From Epiperipatus broadwayi (taxonomy: Eukaryota; Onychophora; Udeonychophora; Euonychophora; Peripatidae): a stretch of 64,000 nucleotides of DNA. This document shows, one piece after another, positions 51,404 to 60,801 of this stretch. How positions within the stretch are numbered: the first letter of the stretch is position 1; each line of letters starts with the position of its first letter. The notes under the pieces were generated by a model. It did not search any database and was not told the origin of the DNA. It saw nothing but the letters and a program-made list of their open reading frames with translations. A program made the translations under genes and the position numbers. Location: positions 2,193,001-2,257,000 of the forward strand of contig JAQFVV010006342.1 of NCBI GenBank assembly GCA_028023455.1. The letters are read 5' to 3'.

Positions 51404-51610
51404 CTTTGGTATTAACTATGCTATGACGTACTACACCGAAGACATACTATTCTAATTTTACGATCTTTAAGATAACGTCTCCAAGTGATTTGCGAACAAA
51501 CTTAATCGATAAAGTTTGCCGCAGATCACATGGAGAAGTCACCTTGAAGATTGCAAGATTAGAATAGTATGCCTTCGGTGTAGTACGTCATAGCATAGTT
51601 AATATCAAAG
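51404..51610. repeat. 207-bp palindromic element
   Basis: TTTGGTATTAACTATGCTAT at the left and its near-complement ATAGCATAGTTAATATCAAA at the right open arms of about 60-75 bp sharing GACGTACTACACCGAAG. The centre is unrelated. No ORF. Confidence 0.88.
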
Positions 51611-51946
51611 AAGGAGACGTCACCATGTTGGTCGTTCTGCACCCTGAAACAAAGAAATGGAATAATAACTAATAATTTACTACGGCAAAAAATTATGAAA
51701 ATGAAAAATGTAAATATAAATAATCAAAAATCATTACAATTTTAAGTAATCATTACAATTTTTAACGATATTTAAATAATAATTTGGCCCTGAAACAAAG
51801 AAAATGCAATACTAAGTAATAATTTATTCAGGAGAAAAAAGTATTTAAAATGAAAAATTATTAACGATATTTAAGTAATCAACAAAGAAAAGAAATAATA
51901 CCTAATAATTTACTCCACCGAAATATTATCGAAAATTAGAAAAAAA
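51611..51946. repeat. Degenerate tandem repeats
   Basis: CCTGAAACAAAGAAA is followed by ACTAATAATTTACT-like text, and the theme recurs at about 51643, 51785 and 51890, with TAACGATATTTAA between. Units are roughly 105-145 bp and irregular. Confidence 0.6.
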
Positions 51947-52630
51947 TTGAACAACCTCCATACTTGCCCATTCTTTTTAAATTCATATAAATAAATTATA
52001 TCAATAAAAGACAAATGACCCCCAAGAAGCATTTCATGCTGAATATCTCTATTATATGAAGAGTATTTATCTGTAGTAAATTGTTAGATTTTTATTTACC
52101 ATTGTCAAAGTCACTCCAGTCACTGCTTTGACCCCATCCATCTCAGATAAATACAATAATGATTATTACTAATCATTTTCTAAACTAGAGATTATTTCTA
52201 ACACAGATATAAACTTTAAACCTCAGTTAAAGATTAATATATCTGATTTTTTAATTCTAAACATACACACGCGCACACACAGATTTATTCACCTTTCTCT
52301 TCCCCATGTGTAATATCTTTATAGATATATTAAACAACCTCCATACTTCACCATTCTTTTTTAATTCATATAAATAAAGACACAATAAAAGACAAATAAC
52401 TCCACCAGATGCATTTCATGCTGAACCAGCACTCTTCAGTTGGCCCAGGTCCCTATTTCTCATATATATCTCTATTATATGAAGAGTATTTATCTAAAAA
52501 ATCAGATATATTAATCTTTAACTAAGATAATCTCTAGTTTAGAAAATGATTAATAATAATCATTATTGTATTTATCTGAGATGGATAGTGTCAAAGTTGT
52601 GAGTGGGGGAAGTTTGACAATGGTTAATAA
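51947..52630 (-). repeat. Composite repeat: direct and inverted copies around a family C-like hammerhead
   Basis: AACAACCTCCATACTT starts two direct copies (about 51951 and 52334), both running through TTTCATGCTGAA and ATGAAGAGTATTTATCT. In addition TAATGATTATTACTAATCAT with neighbours near 52155 is inverted at about 52540. The first direct copy lacks the hammerhead half between GCTGAA and TATCTC that the second copy keeps. Confidence 0.7.
52404..52446 (-). ncRNA. Family C-type hammerhead motif (U7 to A)
   Basis: On the minus strand: GCCAA, CTGAAGA, helix II GTGCTG-GTT-CAGCAT (six pairs including a G-U), GAAA, helix III AT-GC-AT, triplet ATC, TGGTGG. Position 7 is the variable core position in hammerheads (CUGANGA), so this substitution may be tolerated. 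Helix I pairing is only partial. Confidence 0.55.
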
Positions 52631-52719
52631 AAATGTAACTGTATAATTTTGTATTTCTATTTTTTTTGTTAGTATAACAATTATTTTTGACAATATTCAC
52701 CACAAAAGTGCTTTAAAGT

Positions 52720-52804
52720 GGTGGCCTAGTGATTAGCATAGCTGCCTTCCAAGCAGTTGGCCTGGGTTTGCTTTCCAGTCAATGCATTTGATATATGAAA
52801 AAAA
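52720..52804 (+). mobile_element. tRNA-Gly(TCC)-derived SINE with 14-bp target duplication
   Basis: AAGTGCTTTAAAGT (52706-52719) and AAGTGCATTAAAGT (52805-52818) flank a tRNA-Gly-like body: GGTGGCCTAGTGATTAGCAT (A box), anticodon arm CTGC-CTTCCAA-GCAG with TCC, then CCTGGGTTTGCTTTCCAG (T arm, B box worn), AATGCA, and an A tail. The acceptor stem is not intact and the flanks show insertion, so it is a retroposed copy and not a working tRNA gene. Confidence 0.88.
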
Positions 52805-53124
52805 AAGTGCATTAAAGTTGTATTTCTCCATGTATAAAGAGGTATTAATATTATTTTTAATTTAATACATTCTATTGGTAAAATTATTCAGTTTTTGTGG
52901 AGCTCAGTGAAATGAATCCAAATAGTAATTGGTTAAACCAGTAAGATATCACATGACTTACAAAACATCACTTGATTTTTGCTTACACATTTTGCTATTT
53001 ATTAGCATTTTTGTGATGTGATGTGATGTATTATGGCTTCTCCTTAAACGAAGTCAAGAATATCTCAGCAATTAAGCCCAGATAAACCTGTTAGCCACTT
53101 TCTTTTACATTCCCCACTCTAAAT

Positions 53125-53534
53125 TTACCCATAATCTGCTCTATCCCATTTCCACAACATAATTTTTGTCAACTCTATAACCTTTATATCTAAATCCCCC
53201 TTATCTTTTCCCAAACCTAGCATAAAAACCAATAATTCACTTTCTGTATAATCACTCTTTTCATATTTATTTTTCCACAACTTCATTATATGTACCCTTT
53301 CTGTTTTCAAACATTTACATTCAATTAACAAATGCCTAATATTTTCAATTCCTTCCTTACATAATTTACAAAATAAATCACCCATATTTTTCTATTTACA
53401 TGTATATTCTTTTGTAGCTAAAGATCCCGTTCGAGCCTTAAACAATAAACTACTTTCCTTACTATTATCATATATTAACTCACACCTAATATTCTGTTTA
53501 TTTCTATATATATTTAAACTCTTTTTACTATCCA
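53125..53534 (-). pseudogene. LINE C-terminal zinc-knuckle domain fragment
   Basis: Reading the minus strand from about 53534: SLNIYRNKQNIRCELIYD, then ESSLLFKARTGSLATKEYTC (family pattern 'xxLxxxRTGxLpL..'), a stop, then from 53385 an 86-residue open frame with LFCKLCKEGIENIRHLLIEC, i.e. C-x2-C-x8-H-x4-C, the zinc-knuckle-like block that ends many LINE ORF2 proteins, followed by LKTERVHIMKLW. The frame closes at 53125. One stop interrupts the two halves and the RT is absent; the fragment abuts a family A element at 53.54 kb. Confidence 0.85.
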
Positions 53535-53542
53535 TACTATTT

Positions 53543-54208
53543 CAAACTCACTATGTTTCCGCCATCTAGTGTAAGTTTTAGTAATCAATAGATGCTGGAG
53601 AATAATGCTTAATAAATTCTTATCCAATGCTATTCTATCCAAATATCTCCAGACTAGTTTCTAGCCTATGACTTTTATCAGTGTGAGGAGTTTTATGGAT
53701 TGTTTTGAACTATGTACTCAGATCTTTTATATCTAATGCACCTTTATTCTAGCAATCATTTTTGACTTTTTTGTGATCCTATCAAATTACCTCTTCCAAT
53801 TCTGGGTCTGTCTTATTGGTTTAACATCAGTTATGGTCAAAGAATAAAGGTTCCTAAGGCTATTAAAAACTGAGATCATTGTAATATATAGAAACTGGAT
53901 TCAGATCTATATATGAAAACAAATTGGCTTGGACTGAAAAAGTTTACAAGTTTTTCAGTTTGGGCTAATAAATTGATAGTAAAACAAAAACAGCAAAAAT
54001 GGCCACAAAAGAAAAGGGGTATTAGATCCACAAGATCCAAGTGCACTGTTCAAAAATTCAAAAACTTCTCACTAATATAAGTCATAAATTAAAACTAGTT
54101 TGGGAATATTTGAATAGGATAGCAGTCGATAAGGTTTTTTTAAATATTACCATCTGTCATCTATTAATTTCTAAAGCTTACACCAGATGGCATAAATGTG
54201 AGTTTAGA
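53543..54208. mobile_element. Longest family A element: two inverted hammerhead arms around a ~360-bp middle
   Basis: Ends AAACTCAC..CCATCTAG and the complement of CCAGATGGCAT..GTGAGTTT. Left arm: GTAATCAATAGATGCTGG, CCAATGCTATTCTATCC, then a minus-strand hammerhead at 53646-53690. Right arm: a worn plus-strand counterpart at about 54057-54107. The middle includes TTGGCTTGGACTGAAAAAG, also found at 31.4 and 41.5 kb. No protein is encoded in either direction; the 98-residue plus frame here is chance. Confidence 0.8.
53646..53690 (-). ncRNA. Hammerhead-like motif (G8 to A)
   Basis: On the minus strand: TCCTCACA, CTGATAA, AAGTCATAGGCTA, GAAAC, helix III AC-TA-GT, triplet GTC, TGGAGA. Catalytic G8 is replaced and helix I carries two extra bases, so it is probably inactive. 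Confidence 0.55.
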
Positions 54209-54649
54209 AGAAATTTGCAATTAGTTTTAACTTCTACTGACATCTCCAGAAACAAGAGACTGGTTATTACATACAATGATAATGTAATTCTAGATGTTCT
54301 TAAGGAACAGCCTCAGATCAATGGCAAATTATGTTAATCTTTTTAATATATTATAAATAAAATATTTGAAGATTGCATTAAATATACAAACTATTTTCAA
54401 TGGGACACCTATGTAAGACTGTTTTTTTCATGTTGATAATAGTTAAAATAGAGTTGCATATCATAGTTTGAAATGCTCTTGATGAAGGTGTAAATAACAA
54501 CCATTAGATCAGGTTATTGTAACAAAACTATTGCTTTCTTTCATTCCTTAAAATCTATGACATATGTAAATTATATATGTATCTATAATATTTTTGAAAT
54601 TCAAGCACAATTCATATACTTGGAGTTTAAATGCAATATAAAATATTTG
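54209..54649. other. AT-rich spacer
   Basis: No recognised feature. Confidence 0.45.
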
Positions 54650-55060
54650 AACACAGACTTTCAAGATCCCTTCAACTATTCACTCTATCTCATATAACTG
54701 ATACACATGGCCACACATATGGGGAAAATATAATGATCTCCAATATACATATTTTGTGTTGAACCAGAATTCATCAGTTGATTTAGATCATCTCCTACAC
54801 ACTTATATAATCAGTGCTCAGTTTATATTAAGATAGCAAATCTTCAAATTTTAATGGATAGACTTTAGCCTATTCCACCCTCCAACTCTTTAGCCATCCA
54901 TACCATTGAAAATCTGATGATGGAATGCCCAAATCCCTTGTTGATTCCAACTTTATTGCCATGACCATGTTGACCGTAAGTCACTCTGAGCCTCATGAAT
55001 AGGGCCTTGTCCATTTAAAAACACAGAAGGGTGGGCAGGATGCAGGCTGAAGCTCTTTGC
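54650..55060 (-). repeat. Family C repeat, minus strand, with hammerhead motif
   Basis: Minus-strand order: ACATGGTCATGGCAATAAAG, GGGCATTCCATCATCAGATT, AATGGTATGGATGGCTAAAG, TTTGCTATCTTAATATAAAC, the hammerhead, GTGTGGCCATGTGTATCAG, then GAAAGTCTGTGTTCAAAT. The same order is found at 63.0-63.8 kb on the plus strand. No ORF. Confidence 0.8.
54740..54783 (-). ncRNA. Family C hammerhead-like motif (G12 to A)
   Basis: On the minus strand: ATCAA, CTGATGA, ATTCTGGTTCAACAC with a weak helix II, AAAA for GAAA, helix III region TATGTA, then A and TTGG pairing with the 5' strand. Catalytic G12 is lost. Confidence 0.5.
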
Positions 55061-56152
55061 CCAAGAGCATCATGGACTTGAACCAAGTGATAATATTTTA
55101 CTCTTATTAATGGGAGTTTGTTTGCCACATATGGATGTATTTTCTTTAATGAAAATTTGATATTTGAATCAATGCAGTGATTATATTTTTGTAAAGGAAC
55201 TTTCTTGAAGAGGCAACTTTTGAAGATTCCAGAAATAAGTTAAGATTTTCCTGAATAAATCCAGAAAAATGGCATGCCTACCACTTGAACTCATTAAATA
55301 ATAACCTAATAATATATATTCATCATTGCAAGCAATTTTCTCTTTAGAAAATCCTTCTTTCAAGAACAGTTCACCTAATTCTAGAGTGAGCAATTATAAA
55401 TTTGAGTCATCAATGAACACCAGATGATATAGAGATATAAAATCACCATTTCTAGAATAAAAATAACTACTCTTTGAAACAGACATTGACATTGGTAATA
55501 TTTTACTTCATTATTCAATAACTTAATTTCCTTTTCCATTTTTTTTTTGGATCATTTTTCGTTTTTAGAAAAATGTTTTTGTTAAAAAGTTTTTATGAGG
55601 AAAATAATAAAGGTTAAATTTGGTTTTTTAGATATTGAATATTCACCATTTACTGACAAATTGTTACATATTATGAAGTTCATTTCTTAAGTGATGTGAA
55701 ATGGCTCTTGAAAATATGATTGGCTGCTTGTGTTGGTACATGAAGAAGGCTCAAGGGAAAAGACAGATTGGAAGCTCATTTTCATGTAGTAGAGCTCAGA
55801 ATCCTTCTTTGGTCAAGTTTTATTTATCTAATTTTTGAGTGAATTAACCTCTTTACAATGAAATGGTAATCTGATTTTGTATTAATGTAAGATAGAATGA
55901 ATTGTAATCTTTTCTGCTCAGAGTAAATAAATATTCTCTAGGAATGAAATCATCCGCATTAAAAATAATTTTTTTCTATAGTATTGAATCGTGAAAAGAA
56001 ATCTTAAAATTTGATAAGGAAATAGAAGTTCGGAAATGGATTTTACACAATCTGTCTTTCATTTTTTTATCTCCAGGTTGTCTGAATTATTGTGGTGATT
56101 TTATTTAATCTTTTAAAGTGTTTTATAATCATAAAAATAATGTACTAGTCAA
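55061..56152. other. AT-rich DNA, nothing firmly recognised
   Basis: A 70-codon minus-strand frame at 55181-55393 has no recognisable domain. ATCAATGAACACCAGATGAT near 55409 is a possible family A scrap. Confidence 0.35.
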
Positions 56153-56253
56153 GCATTGGTGGTCGAGAGGTCAGTGACGGCTGCTTTACAAGCAGTTGTG
56201 CCGGATTAGCGGGTTCGCTTCCCGGCTGATGCTATGACACATGAGAGAAAAAA
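56153..56253 (+). mobile_element. Class II tRNA-derived SINE
   Basis: GCATTGGTGGTCGAGAGGTC (A box), GGCTGCTTTACAAGCAG (anticodon-like arm), GCGGGTTCGCTTCCCGG (B box), GCTGATGCTATGACAC and an A-rich tail. Same family as 21.56 kb. No clear flanking duplication. Confidence 0.8.
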
Positions 56254-56674
56254 GTAGGGTACTGATGGTTAACGGTTATTGTAATTACTTCAATAAAAAT
56301 GTTGCATTCTTTACTAGATGCTTATAAATAAATTATATATCCTATAGCCATTCATAAGTAGCTGTAAATATAAAAAGTCATTATAATTATGTAGGGTCTG
56401 GGTGAAAGAGGGTTAATTCAATTCTCATAGTAATGATAGAATATGTTAGTACATATTAGAAAATAAAGTGGACTGGGACATTGCTCATTGCAAAACAAAT
56501 AAGTTGCAGTTAAAATTAAACAAAAGGTTATCAAGTTTTAAAAAGGATATTAAAGGGGTTTGTGTCAAAAATTCAAATGTGTAAAAAAACAATATTTTTA
56601 TCTCCATTCTTTTCTCTCTCTTGATAACGTTTTTTTTTTGAATAAGATAACAATTAACTGTCAAAAAGGTCAAA
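56254..56674. other. Spacer between two SINE copies
   Basis: No gene; open frames are chance. Confidence 0.45.
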
Positions 56675-56779
56675 CTTGTTAGCCGAGAGGTCATCGCAGC
56701 CGCCGTGCAAGCAAGTAGTTGGTTGCAGACGGTTGTGGGTTCGCGTCCTGGCCGATGCTATGACATATGAAAAAAAAAA
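56675..56779 (+). mobile_element. Class II tRNA-derived SINE
   Basis: TTAGCCGAGAGGTCATCGCA (A box close to Ser/Leu tRNA), GTGGGTTCGCGTCCTGG (B box), GCCGATGCTATGACA and a run of A. Same family as the copy 520 bp upstream and that at 21.56 kb. Confidence 0.82.
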
Positions 56780-58195
56780 GGGTGTGATAATTGATTCATG
56801 GACAAAATGTATTTTGCTGGCAGAGTGAACGGATTTTAATCTGTCAGTTTATTATAATAGGAAAGTCATCATTATATGTTCAGCACATTATTCAGTAATG
56901 AAGTCCAATACAGCAAGATACATTGCTAGTGAAAGCAGAATACTGTACTCTGTGTTATTAAAAATATATGAAATGGCTAAATATATATATGGTTTATGCT
57001 CATTTTTCTGCCTCAGTATGTAGCCCTATAGAAGAAGAAAACTCTGAAAAATCCAGTATTAGCCTAGGAGAAAAGATGTCCATTATCATTTGAAGAGTAT
57101 GTTTGCTTTGTTCATAGATTGGAATAATAATTACTGATTCCTTCCAAAAAGTATTCCAGCTGATACATTGTGTCAGAAGAAATTACCAATGCTGATCCTC
57201 ATAACATGGAGCATAACTATATAATCATTTGAGAACCTCAAATATGAAAAACCTGTGATAAATAATCAACTTGTCATTTTTTTGTCAGTTTGAAGTATAA
57301 AAATCAAGGATAAATACTTCATCTTAACCATTAGTTGGGCAATTAAGGAAATGAATAGACTTGACAATTTGTTTGCTAGCCTGAAATAAAGAAAACCAAG
57401 AATAAAATGACTTAATCATTATAAACAGCTTTGAACAATTTTGAAAATTGGAAAGTTACTTTACCCCAGAAAGTTGGTACGATTGTTTCGTATATTAAGT
57501 CACATGAGACAAAGTGTTAATATCATACATTTATTATGAATTAATATTTATTTGGTTATTAGTTTACTATATTTACTAATTTATTTTACTTCAAAAATAT
57601 AATACCTATTTGACTATGTAAATATATTTGGTTAAACATAATATATATATGTCGTTTATGTAATTTTTATTTGCTTATAATGTTTTTATTAGGTATATGA
57701 TTAAAACATTGATCAGACATGTGAAAAGGGGCAGAGAGAATACATTAATAAAATAATGTATAATGCTAGTTATTAAACACCGTAATATTGTAGTATTGTC
57801 CTATTCAACATTTGGCAGAACACATTATTTGAAGGGTATGTATTGATGCAATTAGAGTATGCTACAGTATGGAATAAAATAAACTTTGTTGAATTTCAAG
57901 TTGTAGGCCTATGTTTAATTCTAATACTTGCATTTCATCAATTCAACAGGATATTTTAAACTAAGTTGTTAAGTTTTATTCCATTAGACTTTTTTTTGTT
58001 GCTAATTTCCTGAAATTCAAAAAAGTTTTAAGGTTTTGAATCCAAAGTAATTTGCTTGCACAGTAATATAGATCAGAAATTAAATTTCTCCATATTTTAG
58101 AAATCTCAGACTTTTACTCTTTGACTAAGAAAATTAATAGCTACAATATTATAGGACTTTCCCATATATTTATTCATATGATACCAATAGTAATT
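56780..58195. other. AT-rich DNA, nothing recognised
   Basis: No gene or repeat identified. Confidence 0.45.
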
Positions 58196-58199
58196 CTGT

Positions 58200-58400
58200 C
58201 CACATACTTGAGAGCCACCTATTGTAAACTTGAATAGTCAGTGAAATGCTAAATGGTATGACATACTTTTTTAGACTGGTTTCTTCCTTTTAGCTTTTAT
58301 CAGGCAATGTTTGAACTATTGAATTTTTGCATCTAACAGTCGCCATTTATATTATTCAAGCTAATAATCTGGAATTCAATAAACTGTACCATATTAAGTT
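58200..58400 (-). repeat. Degenerate family A element
   Basis: GAGCCACCTATTGTAAACTT with AATAGTCAGTGAAATGCTAA is the left arm. The minus strand at 58270-58303 keeps CTGATAA, AAGCTAAAAGGAA, GAAACCAGTC, a worn hammerhead without helix I. Confidence 0.6.
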
Positions 58401-59039
58401 CATTGCGTTTCTCAAACTTATCATAGATAGCAACAGAGTAGAATTAAGGAAACTGCTTTTGTAAATATACAATTAAACCTATGAAAACATCATGTGACAT
58501 AGTTGTTGGCTAAAGAATATGATCCTTGAATTAATTTACTTAAGAATTCAAAGTGACAGCCTCAACATCAAGCTTTGTTTGTCTTTATTTATTTGTCTAA
58601 CTTACTAAATGTACTCATATTTCATCTATAAATAATCTTTTAAGCATATATTTCCTAGAATAAGAATATTCTTTACTCATCAACATGGTGGTACTTTAAT
58701 TTGGATTTACTTTTATTTTGATTACATGCAAGGTTTTGTTTTACTCTTCTTTCTTTTTCTCTCTCTCACTTTTTCAACTTTCTTTTAAACTTTTTATTAA
58801 TCAAAGAGATGTATTCAAAATATAAAGAGTTAAAAGTTCTACAGATTCTTAGATTAGGATACTCCACTAGAGTTCTTTCTTTAATAAAGTACTAGACTGA
58901 AGGAAAGTGTTTTCTTCATTGTGACCTAAAACTGCAGCAGGATGGAAAAAATGATCTGAAGGAAAGTATAATTTCCTTTTATGGACTGTCTAGTATTTTT
59001 AATTGTGGATATGTGAAAGGGAAAGAGGATGCTCTAAAC

Positions 59040-60204
59040 CAATGGTCTTCAACCTTTTCACACCTGCGGACTGGCAAAAGTTAAGTATAAGATTTCCTAG
59101 ACCGGCAAAAATAAGGATAAGATTTCATGGACCAGTAGAAGTCTACAGATAAATTTTCTTAAGGATTTAAACTGCTTAGCCTTAGATGAGCATTATTGTT
59201 ATAACTGATTAAAACAAAACACTAGTTACTGTATATTGTAATGGTGTTGCTTACCTTCACATGCTAAACACTCTTTCTCAAGTTGCGCAGTCATATTGCT
59301 ACGGAAAACAGACATTCTCATTATTGTGCCTGCATTGCTACATTTATTATTTCACTGTTAAACATGCAAAAATAAAATATTATTCACCTGAATGTTGGGA
59401 AATACCACAGCTGGTATAATTACGTGACAATGATTATGATAAATGTAATATCTGCATTTAATGTTAAATATACAAGATATGAAGTTATATATATATGGAG
59501 TTTGTATAATAAATAATTTTTTTTTTTTAATTTTGAATTTTTTTTAGAAAAATAATAAAAAATTTAATTCGACCCCCCCCGCCCATAAACATCTGTGATA
59601 ATTAAAAAAAAAATTAATTTATGTATGATTGATTAGATTTTGTTTTCATTCTGTTTCTTTTTTTTTAATTGGGTAAAAATGAGATTAAAACAATCATTAT
59701 AAAGATGTCGTTTTGCTAAAAAAAAAAAAAAGATAATAGATTTACGCGATGAAGGGAAATTCTCCATTTTTTGAAGTTTACAATTTCAAAAAGAAATGTC
59801 ACACACAAAATAAAAGATGATACAGATGCAATAAAAATTTTTGCTATATGTGACCAATAAATGAGCTGATGCAATAGAGAAATGCCTACTAGGTATAGAA
59901 ATTGACATGTAAAGAGTGTGCATTTATCATGAGATTGATGCTTTGTCTTTTAAAGGTTGCATTTTCAGATAAATTTTTTTTGATTATTTAGTAATTATAG
60001 TATTATCTAATAATGTAAATAAAATTTTGATTTATAATTAATTTTATTTAAGCAATTGCATGAAAAAATAAATAAAAATTGTTTATATTAATTAAAAGTT
60101 TAAAATCGTATTATTTTGTTATTACAAACTTTCCTGCCAGTCGGACTGGCAGAAAACTTCTGCGGACTGGTGCCGGTCCGCAGACCAAGGGTTGAAGACC
60201 ACTG
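59040..60204. mobile_element. Non-autonomous hAT element, 1165 bp, with 8-bp target duplication
   Basis: CTCTAAAC (59032-59039) and TTCTAAAC (60205-60212) differ at one of eight bases, the length typical of hAT insertions. The left end CAATGGTCTTCAACCTTTT and the right end complement CAGTGGTCTTCAACCCTT form the terminal inverted repeat, followed on both sides by CTGCGGAC-type GC-rich text. The right subterminal region has an extra short hairpin CTGCCAGTCGGACTGGCAG. The interior is AT-rich without a transposase frame, so mobilisation would need a related hAT enzyme in trans. Confidence 0.92.
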
Positions 60205-60224
60205 TTCTAAACTAGAAGAATGGT

Positions 60225-60790
60225 AAACAATGAGGATTGCCAATTACTCTACAAGCTTTGTGATAAATGCTTATCAGAAAGCTTGTAGAGGAATTGGCAA
60301 TCCTCATTGTTTATAACTTACAAGCTTAAGAGATAGGGTCATGTGATCTATGACTCTTATTTTGACTATTTATAGTCTCTGCCATAAATCTTATGCAATT
60401 TTATATTGCTAAGACTACTAATATATGATATGGCTGAAGATCTATCAGCCCCATATAGCTATTTGAGTTGGATAGCTGGGTTTGAAGACATGTAGATGTC
60501 TGAAAATTTCAGATTTTCCACTCAATAGATAATTTTTAGATACGTGCTTGGCTTTGAGTTGGTATTTTTAGATCTAGTGTCTGAACCTACCCTGACATTT
60601 CTCTGGAGAGTGCCAAAACAGGAAACCATGATCAGGGGTTTGGGGAGGGTTTCCTGACAGAGATATTTTAAGTGCTGGCTCTGGCTAAGCATTTATCTCA
60701 AAGCTTGTAGAGGAATTGGAAATCCTCATTGTTTATAACTTACAAGCTTAAGAGATAGGGTCATGTGATCTATGACTCTTATTTTAACTA
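60225..60790 (+). repeat. Family A-related insertion with repeated ends and 16-bp flanking repeat
   Basis: AACTAGAAGAATGGTA occurs just before (60210-60225) and just after (60786-60801) the segment. A 90-base block starting AAGCTTGTAGAGGAATTGG is present at 60279 and again at 60701. At the left edge the first part of that block is also inverted (60227-60312 is a hairpin). The middle has TCTGAAAATTTCAGATTTTC, GTGCTTGGCTTTGAGTTGG and a very worn hammerhead (GGAAACCATGATCAGGGG), as in the copies at 4.9 and 29.9 kb. Confidence 0.8.
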
Positions 60791-60801
60791 GAAGAATGGT
60801 A

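Noticed and set aside
52720-52804. Functional tRNA-Gly gene
   Set aside because: Acceptor stem mismatched, T arm worn, A tail and target duplication present; this is a SINE copy.
54041-54337. 98-residue plus-strand frame
   Set aside because: Runs through the right arm of a family A element; its sequence is explained by the repeat.
60615-60660. CAGGGG text as a hAT terminus
   Set aside because: No matching inverted end or 8-bp duplication; it lies inside a family A copy and aligns with its worn ribozyme.
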